Below are positions 15,975-24,336 of a stretch of DNA of 64,000 nucleotides, piece by piece. Under the pieces are notes generated by a model. The model ran no database searches. It worked only from the letters and a program-made list of their open reading frames with translations, and had not been told where the DNA came from. The position numbers and the translations under genes are program-made. The DNA is from Dactylosporangium vinaceum (GTDB lineage Bacteria > Actinomycetota > Actinomycetes > Mycobacteriales > Micromonosporaceae): NCBI RefSeq assembly GCF_019904175.1, contig NZ_CP061913.1, positions 10,106,001 to 10,170,000 on the forward strand, written 5' to 3'. Each line of letters begins with the position of its first letter. The first letter of the stretch is position 1.

Positions 15975-16165
15975 CGTGTGCGAGTCAGGGCCCGCGTGAA
16001 GCGAGAGGCCGGGCCGGCGTTGGCGGCCGGGAAGTGCAGCATGTCGTTGGGTAGCCGGCGACGATCACGGCGATCTCGTCGCGGTGGTCCTCCACCGGCT
16101 TGACCAGAGCGTCGACCGCCTCCGGGCCGGCGGGCGCGCCCGCCGGTCGATCGGGTGAGGACAGT
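15975..16165 (-). pseudogene. Remnant of a CbxX/CfqX-type AAA+ ATPase gene
   Basis: One minus-strand frame reads PEAVDALVKPVEDHRDEIAV followed by IVAGYP. After a frameshift at about 16052 a second frame reads NDMLHFPAANAGPASRFTRA. Joined, they match the Walker B-to-sensor region of CbxX/CfqX (EccA/SpoVK-like) AAA+ ATPases, where EDHRDDxVVIVAGYPxEM and FLxANPGLxSRF are consecutive. No Walker A or other part is visible, so only a frameshifted fragment of ~60 codons survives. The rest of 15836-16334 shows no gene. Confidence 0.65.
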
Positions 16166-16334
16166 GCCGGTCGGGAAAGCTTCTGTTGCCGACCCGTGTA
16201 CCGGCATGCCGTCCGTTGCTCGTGGGAGTACTTGCGCGGCCGAATCTCGTGCGGGTTCTAACCAGCAGGTGGACGGCAGGGCCGACGCTGCGCCTAGCCC
16301 GTGAGTGGACGACAGCGAAGGTGCGCCTAGCAAG

Positions 16335-16372
16335 CGGAAGGCCGGCCGCTCGCGACGAGGGCCGGCCTTCCG
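16335..16372 (-). terminator. Terminator of the RND exporter gene
   Basis: A perfect 13-bp stem, CGGAAGGCCGGCC (16335-16347) with GGCCGGCCTTCCG (16360-16372), has a 12-base loop. It begins 55 bp past the exporter stop. Confidence 0.75.
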
Positions 16373-16427
16373 TGGTGCGGTTGCGGGTCAGAGCTGGCTG
16401 CTCAGGCCCGCCCCAAGGTGGTGCTGG

Positions 16428-19400
16428 TCAGAGCGGCGACGGGGCCGGCTCCAGCGGGTCGACGCGGTGGCGGCCGTCCGGTTCGGGGCCGTCGGTGTCG
16501 GGGTCGGGGGCGGTCAGCGGAGAGGCGTGCTTGCCCTCTCGGCGCTGGCGCCGCTTTTCCTTCGTGGACTCGACCATGGTGTACAGCGTCGGCACCAGGA
16601 CCAGGGTGAGCAGCGTCGAGCTCACCAGGCCGCCGATCACCACGATGGCCAGCGGCTGGGAGATGAAGCCGCCCTCGCCGGTCAGGCCGACCGCCATCGG
16701 GAGCAGGGCGCAGATCGTTGCCACCGCGGTCATGAGGATCGGGCGCAGGCGGCGTCGGCCGCCTTCCACCACGGCCTCGCGGACGTGCATGCCGCCTTCC
16801 TGATACTGGTTGATCAGGTCCATGAGGACGATGGCGTTGGTGACCACGATGCCGATGAGCATCAGGACGCCGATCATGGCGGGCAGGCCGAGCGGGGTGC
16901 CCGTCGCCAGGAGCAGGATGATCGCACCGGTGGCGGCGAACGGGATGGAGACCAGCAGGATCAGCGGCTGGGCGACGCTCTTGAAGGTGGCCACCATGAT
17001 GATGAACACGATCGCGATCGCGGCCAGCATCGCCAGGCCCAGCTGCCCGAAGGCCTCGTTCTGGTCCTGCGTGGCACCGCCCAGGGTGACCGTCGCGCCG
17101 GCCGGGAAGGTCAGCGAGTCCAGCTTCTTCTGCAGGGCGGTGGAGACGGCGCCGAGGTTGTCGCTGTCGGCGCGGCCGGTCACCGACGCGCTGCGGTTGC
17201 CGTCGATGCGGGTGATGGCGACCGGGCCGGTGTCCTGGGTGACGTCGGCGATCTGGTCGAGCCGGACGAAGGGCGGGTTGCCCTGCACCGGGATCGTCAG
17301 CGTCTTGAGCTGGTCCAGGGACGTCGGGGCCGGTCCGGAGCGGAGCACCAGGTCGCGCTGGGAGCCGTCGATCGTCATCTGGGTCAGGGTCTGGCCGCGG
17401 TACGCCGCGGACACGATGCCGCCCACGGCCGCGTCGCTCAGGCCGTACTTCGCGGCCTGGTCGCGCTTCACCTTGACGTCGATGCGCGGGTTGCTGGCGG
17501 CGAGGTTGCTCTCGACGTCGGCGACGCCGGAGACCTCCTTCATGGCCGCGGTGACCTGGTCGGCGGCCTTGGCGAGGTCGTCGGGGTTGTTGGCCTTGAT
17601 GACGACCTCGAGCTGGTCGCCCGAGCCGCCGCCACCACCGCCCGCGGTGATCTTCACGGTGCCGACGCTGTCGCCGGCCGCGGTGACCTCGGAGCGCAGC
17701 TCGTCGATGACCTTCTCGACGTCGGTGCCGTCCACCGCGGTGACCGAGAAGTTGGCCGTGTTGCCGGACTGGGCACCGCCGAAGCCGAAGCCCGCGGAGG
17801 CGCCGATCGTGGCCTGGTACGCCTTGATGTCGCTCCGCTTCGCCAGCAGGTCCTCGATCTTCTTGGCCGCGGCGTCGGTGGTGGCCAGGCTGGAGCCGAC
17901 CGGCAGCTCCTGGGAGATGGCGAACTCCGTCTGACCCGACTGGTCGATGAAGTTCGTCTTCAGCTGAGTGGCCAGGCCCATCGTGAAGATGAACACGACG
18001 ATGCTGGCGGCCACGGTGATCCAGCGGGTGGCGCGGCTGCGGGTGACCCAGCTGATGATCGGCACGTAGGTGCGCTGGAGCAGGTTGCGCCGCTCCTTCT
18101 CGTGGGCCTTGGCCTCGATCTCCTCGCGCTCCGCCTCACTCAGGGCGGTCCGGCGACGGCCCAGGAACCAGTACGCGAGCACCGGCACCACGGTCAGCGC
18201 CACGAGCAGCGAGGCGAGCAGGGCCACGGCGATGGTCACCGCGAAGGGCCGGAACAGCTCGCCGGCGAGGCCGCCGACCAGGCCGATCGGGAGGAACACG
18301 GCGACGGTGGTGAGGGTCGAGGCGACGACCGCGCCGGTGACCTCCTTGACGCCGGTGAGGATCGCGTGGATCTTCTCCTCGCCGTACTCCAGATGTCGTT
18401 TGATGTTTTCGAGCACCACGATCGAGTCGTCGACCACGCGGCCGATGGCGATGGTGAGCGCGCCGAGGGTGAGCAGGTTGAGCGAGTAGTCGCCGACCCA
18501 GAGGCCGATGAGCGCCACGACCACCGAGAGCGGGATGGACACCGCGGTGACGATCGTCGAGCGCAGCGAGAACAGGAAGACCAGGATCACGAGGACCGCG
18601 AAGAGCAGGCCCAGTGCGCCCTCGGTGGAGAGGCTCTTGATCGACGACTCGACGAACGGCGCCTGGTCGAAGACCGACGTGAGCTTCGTGTCGCCGCCGA
18701 GCGACTTCTCCAGGTCGGCCAGCTTGTCGCGGACCGCGTGGGAGATCTTCACGGCGTTGCCGTCCGGCGCGGCCGTGACCGCGATGCCGAGGCTGGCCTT
18801 GCCGTTGGTACGGGTGATCGAGGTGGCCTCGACCGTCTTGAGCTCGACCGTGGCCACGTCGCCGAGCTTCGCGGTCGGCGTGACGTTGAGGTTCTTGAGC
18901 TGGTCGAGCGTGTTGAGGGTGCCGCCGACCTGCACCGCGAGGGACTTGTCGCCCTCGGTCAGGGTACCCGCCGGGAAGGAGATGCCGTTCGACTTCAGCG
19001 CGGCGGTCAGCGACTGTCCGTTGACCCCGGCCGGGAACGCCTTTGCCGGATCGAGCGTGATGAGCACGTTCTGCTTCGCGGCGCCGGTCACCTCGACCTG
19101 GCGCACGCCCTCGATGCCCTGCAGCGCCGGTACGACGACCTGGTCGAGCTGCTGCGCGAAGGCGATCTGGTCACCGCTGCGGGAGGCCGCCAGCACCACG
19201 GCCGGCAGGTCGTCGGTCGAGCCGGCGATGACCTGCGGGTCGACGTCGGCCGGCAGCTGGGCCCGGACCCGGGCGATGGCCGTGTTCATCTTGTTGGTGA
19301 TGTCGTCGACCGAGGTGCCGAACTCGAACGACACCTGCACCGTGGCCACGCCTTCGCGGCTGGTGGAGGTGATGTCCGAGAGGCCGGGCACGCCCTGCAG

Positions 19401-19613
19401 CGCGCTCTCGATCGGCTTGGTCACCTGCTCCTCGACGATGTCCGGCGACACGCCCGGGTAGGACGCGACGACGAAGGCCGCCGGGAACTCGATGGAGGGG
19501 ATGAGCTGCTGTTTCAGCGATGGAATGGCAATGGCGCCGAAGCCCAGGACGACGATCGCGATGATCGCGACCAGCCCCCGGTTCGCCAAACTGAGCCGGG
19601 CGAGGAACGACAT
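16428..19613 (-). CDS. RND-family efflux transporter (HAE1/AcrB-like)
   Basis: 1061 residues, the full length of the hydrophobe/amphiphile efflux family. It has an N-terminal transmembrane helix, two large extracytoplasmic porter loops (for example QQLIPSIEFPAAFVVASYPG) and two blocks of five to six helices. The proton-relay motif GRVVDDSIVVLENIK is intact with both aspartates. The C-terminus is charged. AcrB in Gram-negatives works with a periplasmic adaptor and outer-membrane channel; neither is encoded nearby, as for the Gram-positive homologue SwrC. It is divergent from a MarR gene with a shared operator region, so it is probably a MarR-controlled drug or lipid exporter. Confidence 0.95.
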   Translation of the reverse strand: MSFLARLSLANRGLVAIIAIVVLGFGAIAIPSLKQQLIPSIEFPAAFVVASYPGVSPDIVEEQVTKPIESALQGVPGLSDITSTSREGVATVQVSFEFGTSVDDITNKMNTAIARVRAQLPADVDPQVIAGSTDDLPAVVLAASRSGDQIAFAQQLDQVVVPALQGIEGVRQVEVTGAAKQNVLITLDPAKAFPAGVNGQSLTAALKSNGISFPAGTLTEGDKSLAVQVGGTLNTLDQLKNLNVTPTAKLGDVATVELKTVEATSITRTNGKASLGIAVTAAPDGNAVKISHAVRDKLADLEKSLGGDTKLTSVFDQAPFVESSIKSLSTEGALGLLFAVLVILVFLFSLRSTIVTAVSIPLSVVVALIGLWVGDYSLNLLTLGALTIAIGRVVDDSIVVLENIKRHLEYGEEKIHAILTGVKEVTGAVVASTLTTVAVFLPIGLVGGLAGELFRPFAVTIAVALLASLLVALTVVPVLAYWFLGRRRTALSEAEREEIEAKAHEKERRNLLQRTYVPIISWVTRSRATRWITVAASIVVFIFTMGLATQLKTNFIDQSGQTEFAISQELPVGSSLATTDAAAKKIEDLLAKRSDIKAYQATIGASAGFGFGGAQSGNTANFSVTAVDGTDVEKVIDELRSEVTAAGDSVGTVKITAGGGGGGSGDQLEVVIKANNPDDLAKAADQVTAAMKEVSGVADVESNLAASNPRIDVKVKRDQAAKYGLSDAAVGGIVSAAYRGQTLTQMTIDGSQRDLVLRSGPAPTSLDQLKTLTIPVQGNPPFVRLDQIADVTQDTGPVAITRIDGNRSASVTGRADSDNLGAVSTALQKKLDSLTFPAGATVTLGGATQDQNEAFGQLGLAMLAAIAIVFIIMVATFKSVAQPLILLVSIPFAATGAIILLLATGTPLGLPAMIGVLMLIGIVVTNAIVLMDLINQYQEGGMHVREAVVEGGRRRLRPILMTAVATICALLPMAVGLTGEGGFISQPLAIVVIGGLVSSTLLTLVLVPTLYTMVESTKEKRRQRREGKHASPLTAPDPDTDGPEPDGRHRVDPLEPAPSPL

Positions 19614-19646
19614 GTCTGGAGTCTTCTTCCAATCGGCTACGACATA

Positions 19647-19669
19647 CGTTAGTTCGTGTGATGCTAACG
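19647..19669. promoter_or_regulatory. Candidate MarR operator between the exporter and its regulator
   Basis: A perfect inverted repeat, CGTTAG (19647-19652) with CTAACG (19664-19669), has an 11-bp spacer. It lies in the 98-bp divergent gap, 34 bp before the exporter ATG and 43 bp before the MarR GTG. A TATGTC -10-like sequence for the exporter directly follows on the minus strand, so binding would block the exporter promoter. Confidence 0.6.
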
Positions 19670-19711
19670 GTTCGCCTGGCGCAAAGTTTATCCAGGGGGT
19701 AAAACTTTCCT

Positions 19712-20263
19712 GTGAACAGTCACAGGGAAGCGCTCCTCAAACGCGTCGCCGCCGCCGACGAACGCATGCGCGCCCTGCTCGCATACGACCGCACCAATCC
19801 CCTGTTCTCAGTTAACCTCACGATGCAGCAGCTCAAGGTGCTTATGCTGCTGTCCCGGCACGACGGCATCGCCTCGGCCGAGCTCACCCGCCGCCTCGGT
19901 GTGAGCCTGGCCACGCTCTCGGGGATCGTCGATCGATTAGTGACCCAGGGCTACGTCACGCGCACGGAGGATCAGCAGGATCGCCGCATCCGCCGCATCC
20001 ACCTCTCCCCGGCGGGCCGCAAGCTGCTCACCGAGATCGCGGACGGTGGCACCCAGTCACAGCAGCGGCTCCTGCGCCGGCTGGACGACGAGACCCTCGG
20101 CATGCTCGCATCGGTACTGGAGCGGGTCATCGAGGCGGCCGCGGCCGACATCGCCGAGCAGGCGGCCGCCGAGCACCAGGCCGAGGATGGGCCGGCTCAG
20201 CCGAGCGACCGGTCAGCCCCGACGTTTCCGGTCACGGCCACTGAGGCGGCCCATCCGCACTAG
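19712..20263 (+). CDS. MarR-family transcriptional regulator
   Basis: 183 residues. Helices flank a winged helix: LTMQQLKVLMLLSRHDGIASAE, then LTRRLGVSLATLSGIVDRLV, then the wing DQQDRRIRRIHLSPAGRKLL, all classic MarR. The dimerising C-terminal helix is followed by an Ala/Pro-rich tail of ~30 residues. GTG start at 19712. Divergent from the RND exporter, which it presumably represses until a ligand binds. Confidence 0.93.
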   Translation: MNSHREALLKRVAAADERMRALLAYDRTNPLFSVNLTMQQLKVLMLLSRHDGIASAELTRRLGVSLATLSGIVDRLVTQGYVTRTEDQQDRRIRRIHLSPAGRKLLTEIADGGTQSQQRLLRRLDDETLGMLASVLERVIEAAAADIAEQAAAEHQAEDGPAQPSDRSAPTFPVTATEAAHPH

Positions 20264-20340
20264 GACACGCGCCCGGCCGGACCCCGGTTCACCCCGCCCC
20301 GGGCAAATACCCGCGGCGGGCCCGGGTAGCCGCGAAGCCC

Positions 20341-21594
20341 ATGCGGAGCGTGCTCGTCCTCGTCCTCGTCACAAGCGCAATCCTGCTGCCGACGCCGGCC
20401 ACCGCGGCGCCCGAGCCGAGGCCGGCGGGCCTGCACGTCCGCAACGGGCGGCTCGTCGAGGCCAACGGCAGCGACCTGGTGCTGCGCGGGGTGAACCACG
20501 ACTTCATCTGGTACCCGGACAAGAACGGCTCGTTCGCCGCCATCAAAGCCACAGGCGCCAACGCGGTCCGGGTGCCGCTCGGGATGGGCCACCAGTTCCG
20601 CCGGACCAAGCCGGAGGAAGTCCACACGATCGTCACGCTCTGTCGCCAGGAGCGCCTGATCTGCATCCTCGACGCGCACGACACGACCGGCTTCGGCCAG
20701 GACAAGAAGGCGGCCACGATCGCCGACGCGGTGGCGTTCTGGACATCGCTGCGGGACGAGCTCGCCGGCCACGAGGACCACGTCATCATCAACGTCGCCA
20801 ACGAGCCGTTCGGCATCGGCGGTGACTGGCCGTGGTCACAGCAGACGGCGGCCGCGGTCCGGGCCCTGCGCGCGGCCGGCTTCAAGCACACGCTCATGGT
20901 CGACGCGCCCGGCTGGGGTCAGGACGAGGCGTTCGTGATGCGCGACAACGCCGAGCAGATCCGCGCCGCCGACCCGGCCGGCAACACGGTGTTCGACATC
21001 CACATGTACGGAGAGTTCGACAACGCCGCGAAGGTGAACTCGTACCTCGGTGCGTACACCCGGCGAAAGCTGCCGATCATCATCGGCGAGTTCTCCGGCG
21101 AGCACGAGTGGGGCGACCCCGACGAGGACGCCATCATGGCCTACGCGGAGGGGCATTCCGTGGGCTACTTCGGCTGGTCGTGGAGCGGCAACGACAAGCC
21201 CTACAGCTACCTCGACCTGGTGCACGACTTCAATCCGGCCAGCCGCACCGCCTGGGGCGAGCGGTTCCTTTCGGGACCGAACGGCATTTCCACCGACACG
21301 CGAGAAGCAACGATGTTCCGCAATGGTACTGCCAGTGCCTCACTCAACGTCACGAACGTCACGTCGAGCTCCGTCACGCTCACCTGGCCCCGCCACGCCA
21401 CCGGCACGACCTATCTCGTGGTCGCCGTGAACGGCGCAGGCGAGTCCCGCCTGACCGCGACCGCCCGCACCGCGGTGACGCTGCGCGGCTTGAAGGGCTC
21501 CAGGGAGTACACCTTCGCCATTTATGCTCGAAGTCTGCTGGGCATCCGAGGCCCGCGCTCGGCCGCCGTCTACGCCGTGACACCACCGGCCTGA
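20341..21594 (+). CDS. Secreted GH5 beta-mannanase/cellulase-like enzyme with fibronectin III domain
   Basis: 417 residues. Signal peptide 1-~23 (LVLVLVTSAILLPTPATAA), then a family 5 catalytic domain starting GLHVRNGRLVEANGSDLVL, a signature of GH5 beta-mannanases such as subfamily 8. The acid/base is E155 (NVANEPF) and the nucleophile E250 (IIIGEFSGEH). The last ~80 residues form a fibronectin III domain (SASLNVTNVTSSSVTLTWP). It cleaves internal beta-1,4 bonds of mannan or related polymers outside the cell. A paralogue lacking the fibronectin domain lies at 26654. Subfamily assignment is from memory of motifs; cellulase activity is possible. Confidence 0.92.
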   Translation: MRSVLVLVLVTSAILLPTPATAAPEPRPAGLHVRNGRLVEANGSDLVLRGVNHDFIWYPDKNGSFAAIKATGANAVRVPLGMGHQFRRTKPEEVHTIVTLCRQERLICILDAHDTTGFGQDKKAATIADAVAFWTSLRDELAGHEDHVIINVANEPFGIGGDWPWSQQTAAAVRALRAAGFKHTLMVDAPGWGQDEAFVMRDNAEQIRAADPAGNTVFDIHMYGEFDNAAKVNSYLGAYTRRKLPIIIGEFSGEHEWGDPDEDAIMAYAEGHSVGYFGWSWSGNDKPYSYLDLVHDFNPASRTAWGERFLSGPNGISTDTREATMFRNGTASASLNVTNVTSSSVTLTWPRHATGTTYLVVAVNGAGESRLTATARTAVTLRGLKGSREYTFAIYARSLLGIRGPRSAAVYAVTPPA

Positions 21595-21639
21595 CAGGGC
21601 ACCGCACCGCCGGCCGCGCGCCCGGGACCGCGGCCCGGC

Positions 21640-22968
21640 TCAGCCGGCCGGTTTGGTGACGGTCTTCATCGGCAGCAGCGTCCGGCTCTTCCCGGGCCGC
21701 GGACTCTCCGCCGCCGCGGCCGCCAGCTGCTGCGCATGCTGCCGCTGCTTCTCCCAGTGCCCGTAGAGCGCCCCCTGCTGAGCCAGCCGCGAGACCGCCT
21801 TGATGGTCTCGGGGTCCACGTCCCCGGGCGCCGCATCCCGCCAGGGCGTGCCCGGCAGCGGCATGAAGACGTGCGAGTGGATCCGCGCCCCGAGCCCGGC
21901 CAGCTCGGTCGCGAGGCGCAGCGAGGCCTCCGCGTCGGCCGGGTCCTCCCCCGGCATCCCGAAAATCATGTCGACGTTGATCCGGAACCCGGCCGCGATC
22001 CCCAGCCGCACCGCCCGCCGCACCGACTCGACGTCATGCCCCCGCTTGGCCGCCTCGAGCACCCGCTCCGACCCCGACTGCGCCCCGACGATGAGGTTGT
22101 CGTTCGCGCAGTACTTCTTGACGAGCGCGAGCGCGCCGACGCTCATGTGCTCGGGCCGGATCTCACTGGGAAACGACCCGAAGAACACCCTCCCACCGGG
22201 CCCGATCCCCTCCTTGCAGCTGGCCAGGAGCTCCTCGACCGCCTCCAGGTTGGGCTCCTCGTCATCCGCCCCGTACGACAACGACGTGGGCGTGATGAAC
22301 CGGACGTCCCGCTTCCCGAGCTCCCGCATCCGATCGACATGCCACCGCACGTTCTCGACCGACCGGTGCCGGAACCGGGCCGAAAACATGAACGGCGTCT
22401 GGCAGAACCGGCAGGCGTAGACGCAGCCCCGCGTGATCTCGATGGGGTTCATGCGCTTGTAGGTAAGCGGGAACGCCCTGTAGGTGCCCAGCGGTTCGCG
22501 GTGGGCCTTGCCGGTCCTGATGAGGTTGCCGGCGGCGTCGCGGTAGACGAGGCCCTGGATGCCCGTCGGGTCGCCGCCCTGGTCCACGAGGGTCAGCAGG
22601 GTGCTCTCGCCCTCGCCCACGGCGGCGATGTCCCAGCCCGCGTCCAGGGTGCGGACGGGCTCGGCGGTGGCGTGGACGCCGCCGGCGACGTGGACGGCTC
22701 CCGGCGCCTGCTCCCTGATGGTCGTGAGCTCGTCGGCCAGGGCGGCGGCGTCCGGGGAGTAGAAGCTCCACAGGACCAGGGTCCGGGCTGCGCCTCGGGA
22801 CGCCCTGATGGCCTCGACGGTGGCGGTGGCCGACTCGGCGAAGACCACCTCGTAGCTCGTCGTGGTCCTGTGCTCCTCAAGGGCGGCCAGCAGCACGTGG
22901 TGGCCGTAGGTGACCGCCTTGCGGTACCGCAGGATCAGAACGAGGTCGACGCCGCTCACGTGTCCCAT
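21640..22968 (-). CDS. B12-binding/radical SAM protein, MJ_1487-like family
   Basis: 442 residues. The N-terminal ~130 residues resemble a cobalamin-binding Rossmann domain (LVLWSFYSPDAAALADEL, HVAGGVHATAEP, AVGEGESTLL). The radical SAM domain carries the [4Fe-4S] motif GCVYACRFC with C182, C186 and C189, followed by SLSYGADDEEPNLE, GAQSGSERVLEAAKRGHD and NVDMIFGMPGEDP. This matches the B12-binding/radical SAM family named after MJ_1487, of unknown substrate. It is a lone minus-strand gene between the first GH5 enzyme and the HelD operon. Reaction unknown; methyl transfer or a radical rearrangement is plausible. Confidence 0.9.
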   Translation of the reverse strand: MGHVSGVDLVLILRYRKAVTYGHHVLLAALEEHRTTTSYEVVFAESATATVEAIRASRGAARTLVLWSFYSPDAAALADELTTIREQAPGAVHVAGGVHATAEPVRTLDAGWDIAAVGEGESTLLTLVDQGGDPTGIQGLVYRDAAGNLIRTGKAHREPLGTYRAFPLTYKRMNPIEITRGCVYACRFCQTPFMFSARFRHRSVENVRWHVDRMRELGKRDVRFITPTSLSYGADDEEPNLEAVEELLASCKEGIGPGGRVFFGSFPSEIRPEHMSVGALALVKKYCANDNLIVGAQSGSERVLEAAKRGHDVESVRRAVRLGIAAGFRINVDMIFGMPGEDPADAEASLRLATELAGLGARIHSHVFMPLPGTPWRDAAPGDVDPETIKAVSRLAQQGALYGHWEKQRQHAQQLAAAAAESPRPGKSRTLLPMKTVTKPAG

Positions 22969-23017
22969 CCTGGCAGGGGCCGGGATGCCTGGTGCCGGCC
23001 GGTCCGCAGATATCGGG

Positions 23018-23425
23018 CTAGGGGGCGCTCAGGGCGAGGCTGTCGGCGCGGCGGCCGGTGGTGGTGTCGACGATGGTGGTGGTCAGGGTGGTCTTCGTGG
23101 ACTTGGCGGGGGCGGGGATGCCCAGGACCTTTGCCAGTTCTTTGAGTTGCGGGACCGTCAGTTTCAGGTCGTTGAGGTATTGGGTGGCGGCCTGGCGGGT
23201 TTCCAGCTGGGAGAGCATGTCCTGGATCTCGGTGACCGGGCGGGACAGGGCTGCTCCCGCGGCGGCGGGCCGGCGGGGTGGGCGCGGGGAGCGGCCGGCT
23301 TTCGGGACCAACTCCAGTTTGGCCTCGCCGGAGGCCAGGTCGGCCAGTTGGTCGGCGGGCAGCGACTTCACGAAGGCGGCCACGCGGAGGAGCACCTCGT
23401 GGGCCAGGTCGGCTGGGGTGGTCAT
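23018..23425 (-). CDS. Small protein with SAP/HeH-like C-terminal motif, third gene of the HelD-ParA operon
   Basis: 135 residues. The N-terminal ~40 residues are helical (ADLAHEVLLRVAAFVKSLPADQLADLA). A basic Pro/Arg linker (RSPRPPRRP) and a helix with ETRQAATQYLNDL follow. The segment LTVPQLKELAKVLGIPAPAK resembles SAP, Rho-N or HeH motifs (VxxLKxLAKxLGI), which often bind nucleic acid. ATG at 23425, 14 bp after the ParA stop. It could be the DNA-binding partner of the ParA ATPase in place of ParB; that is inference. Confidence 0.8.
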   Translation of the reverse strand: MTTPADLAHEVLLRVAAFVKSLPADQLADLASGEAKLELVPKAGRSPRPPRRPAAAGAALSRPVTEIQDMLSQLETRQAATQYLNDLKLTVPQLKELAKVLGIPAPAKSTKTTLTTTIVDTTTGRRADSLALSAP

Positions 23426-23439
23426 GGCAACCAATCTTT

Positions 23440-24336
23440 TCACGGTCTGGTGCGGGCCAGGAACTCGCTCGTCAGCTGCTGCAGTTCGTAGCGTAGATTC
23501 TCGACCGCCGCGGTGCCCTGCGGGGACAGGACGGCCGGGACGGCGCGCAGGCCCGCCTCGGTCACCGCTGACTTGTTGTCGCGGATCGTCTGCCGGAAGA
23601 CCGGCATCTCGATCTCGGTCGTCGCCTGGACCGAGGTCTGCTGCGTGAGCAGGGGGCCGTTCGCGGTGTACTGCACCATCGTGTACACCACCCCGATGAT
23701 CTCCGGGTTGATCGGCGTGGGAGCTACGGAGTTGTAGTCCTCGACAAGCGCCGACAGCCGGGTCCGGAGCAGGTCGATGCCCAGCGTGGAGAGGTAGTCG
23801 GGGCGGGCGGGGACGATCACGTGGTCGCTGGCCACCAGCGCCGTGCGGGTCACCAGGTTGAAGTTCGGCGGGCAGTCGATCAGCACGGTGTCGTACTTGT
23901 TGAACGAGGGGTCCGCGAGCGCGTCGGCCAGCAGGCGGTACACCTGCAGGTATCTGGGGCTGCTCTTCTGGAAGCGGGAGCCGCCGAGGCCGGCCGCCAG
24001 GTCCAGGTCGGCATCGACCAGGCCCAGCTGGGAGGCGATGAGGTGCAGGTTGCCGCCCATGGGCTGGACGATCGCGTTCACCGCGTGGGGGGCCAGGACG
24101 TACTTGAACAGGGGCTCCGGTGCCCTTGTGGTGACGAAGGCGTCGAACCAGGAGCGGATCGTGGGCTGCTCGGTGAAGTCGGACGGGCGGTAGAAGGAGT
24201 ACGTCAGGCTGGCCTGCGGGTCCAGGTCGATCAGGAGCACCTTGCGGCCGCGGGCGGCCAGTTCGGCGCCCAGGTTGGCGGTGACGGTGGTCTTGCCGAC
24301 GCCGCCCTTGTAGTTGATGACGGATACGACGCTCAT
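23440..24336 (-). CDS. ParA-family ATPase
   Basis: 298 residues. The deviant Walker A motif KGGVGKTT (K10-T17) with the signature lysine K10 defines the ParA/MinD group; LLIDLDPQASLTYSF and YDTVLIDCPPNFN give the switch and Walker B regions. There is no N-terminal DNA-binding extension, as in small chromosomal or plasmid ParA. No ParB gene or parS-like site is adjacent. Its ATG overlaps the HelD TGA by four bases, so the two are translationally coupled, and a SAP-like small protein follows. Probable positioning or switch ATPase working with its neighbours. Confidence 0.93.
   Translation of the reverse strand: MSVVSVINYKGGVGKTTVTANLGAELAARGRKVLLIDLDPQASLTYSFYRPSDFTEQPTIRSWFDAFVTTRAPEPLFKYVLAPHAVNAIVQPMGGNLHLIASQLGLVDADLDLAAGLGGSRFQKSSPRYLQVYRLLADALADPSFNKYDTVLIDCPPNFNLVTRTALVASDHVIVPARPDYLSTLGIDLLRTRLSALVEDYNSVAPTPINPEIIGVVYTMVQYTANGPLLTQQTSVQATTEIEMPVFRQTIRDNKSAVTEAGLRAVPAVLSPQGTAAVENLRYELQQLTSEFLARTRP

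Noticed and set aside
15302..15999. Overlapping open frames of about 100 residues on the + strand
   Set aside because: They recur every 124 bp in shifting frames because the period is not a multiple of three; no ribosome-binding sites and no codon bias.
16305..19652. 1115-residue open frame antisense to the RND exporter
   Set aside because: It is Asp/Gly/Arg/His-rich low-complexity shadow translation of the opposite strand of a clearly real gene.
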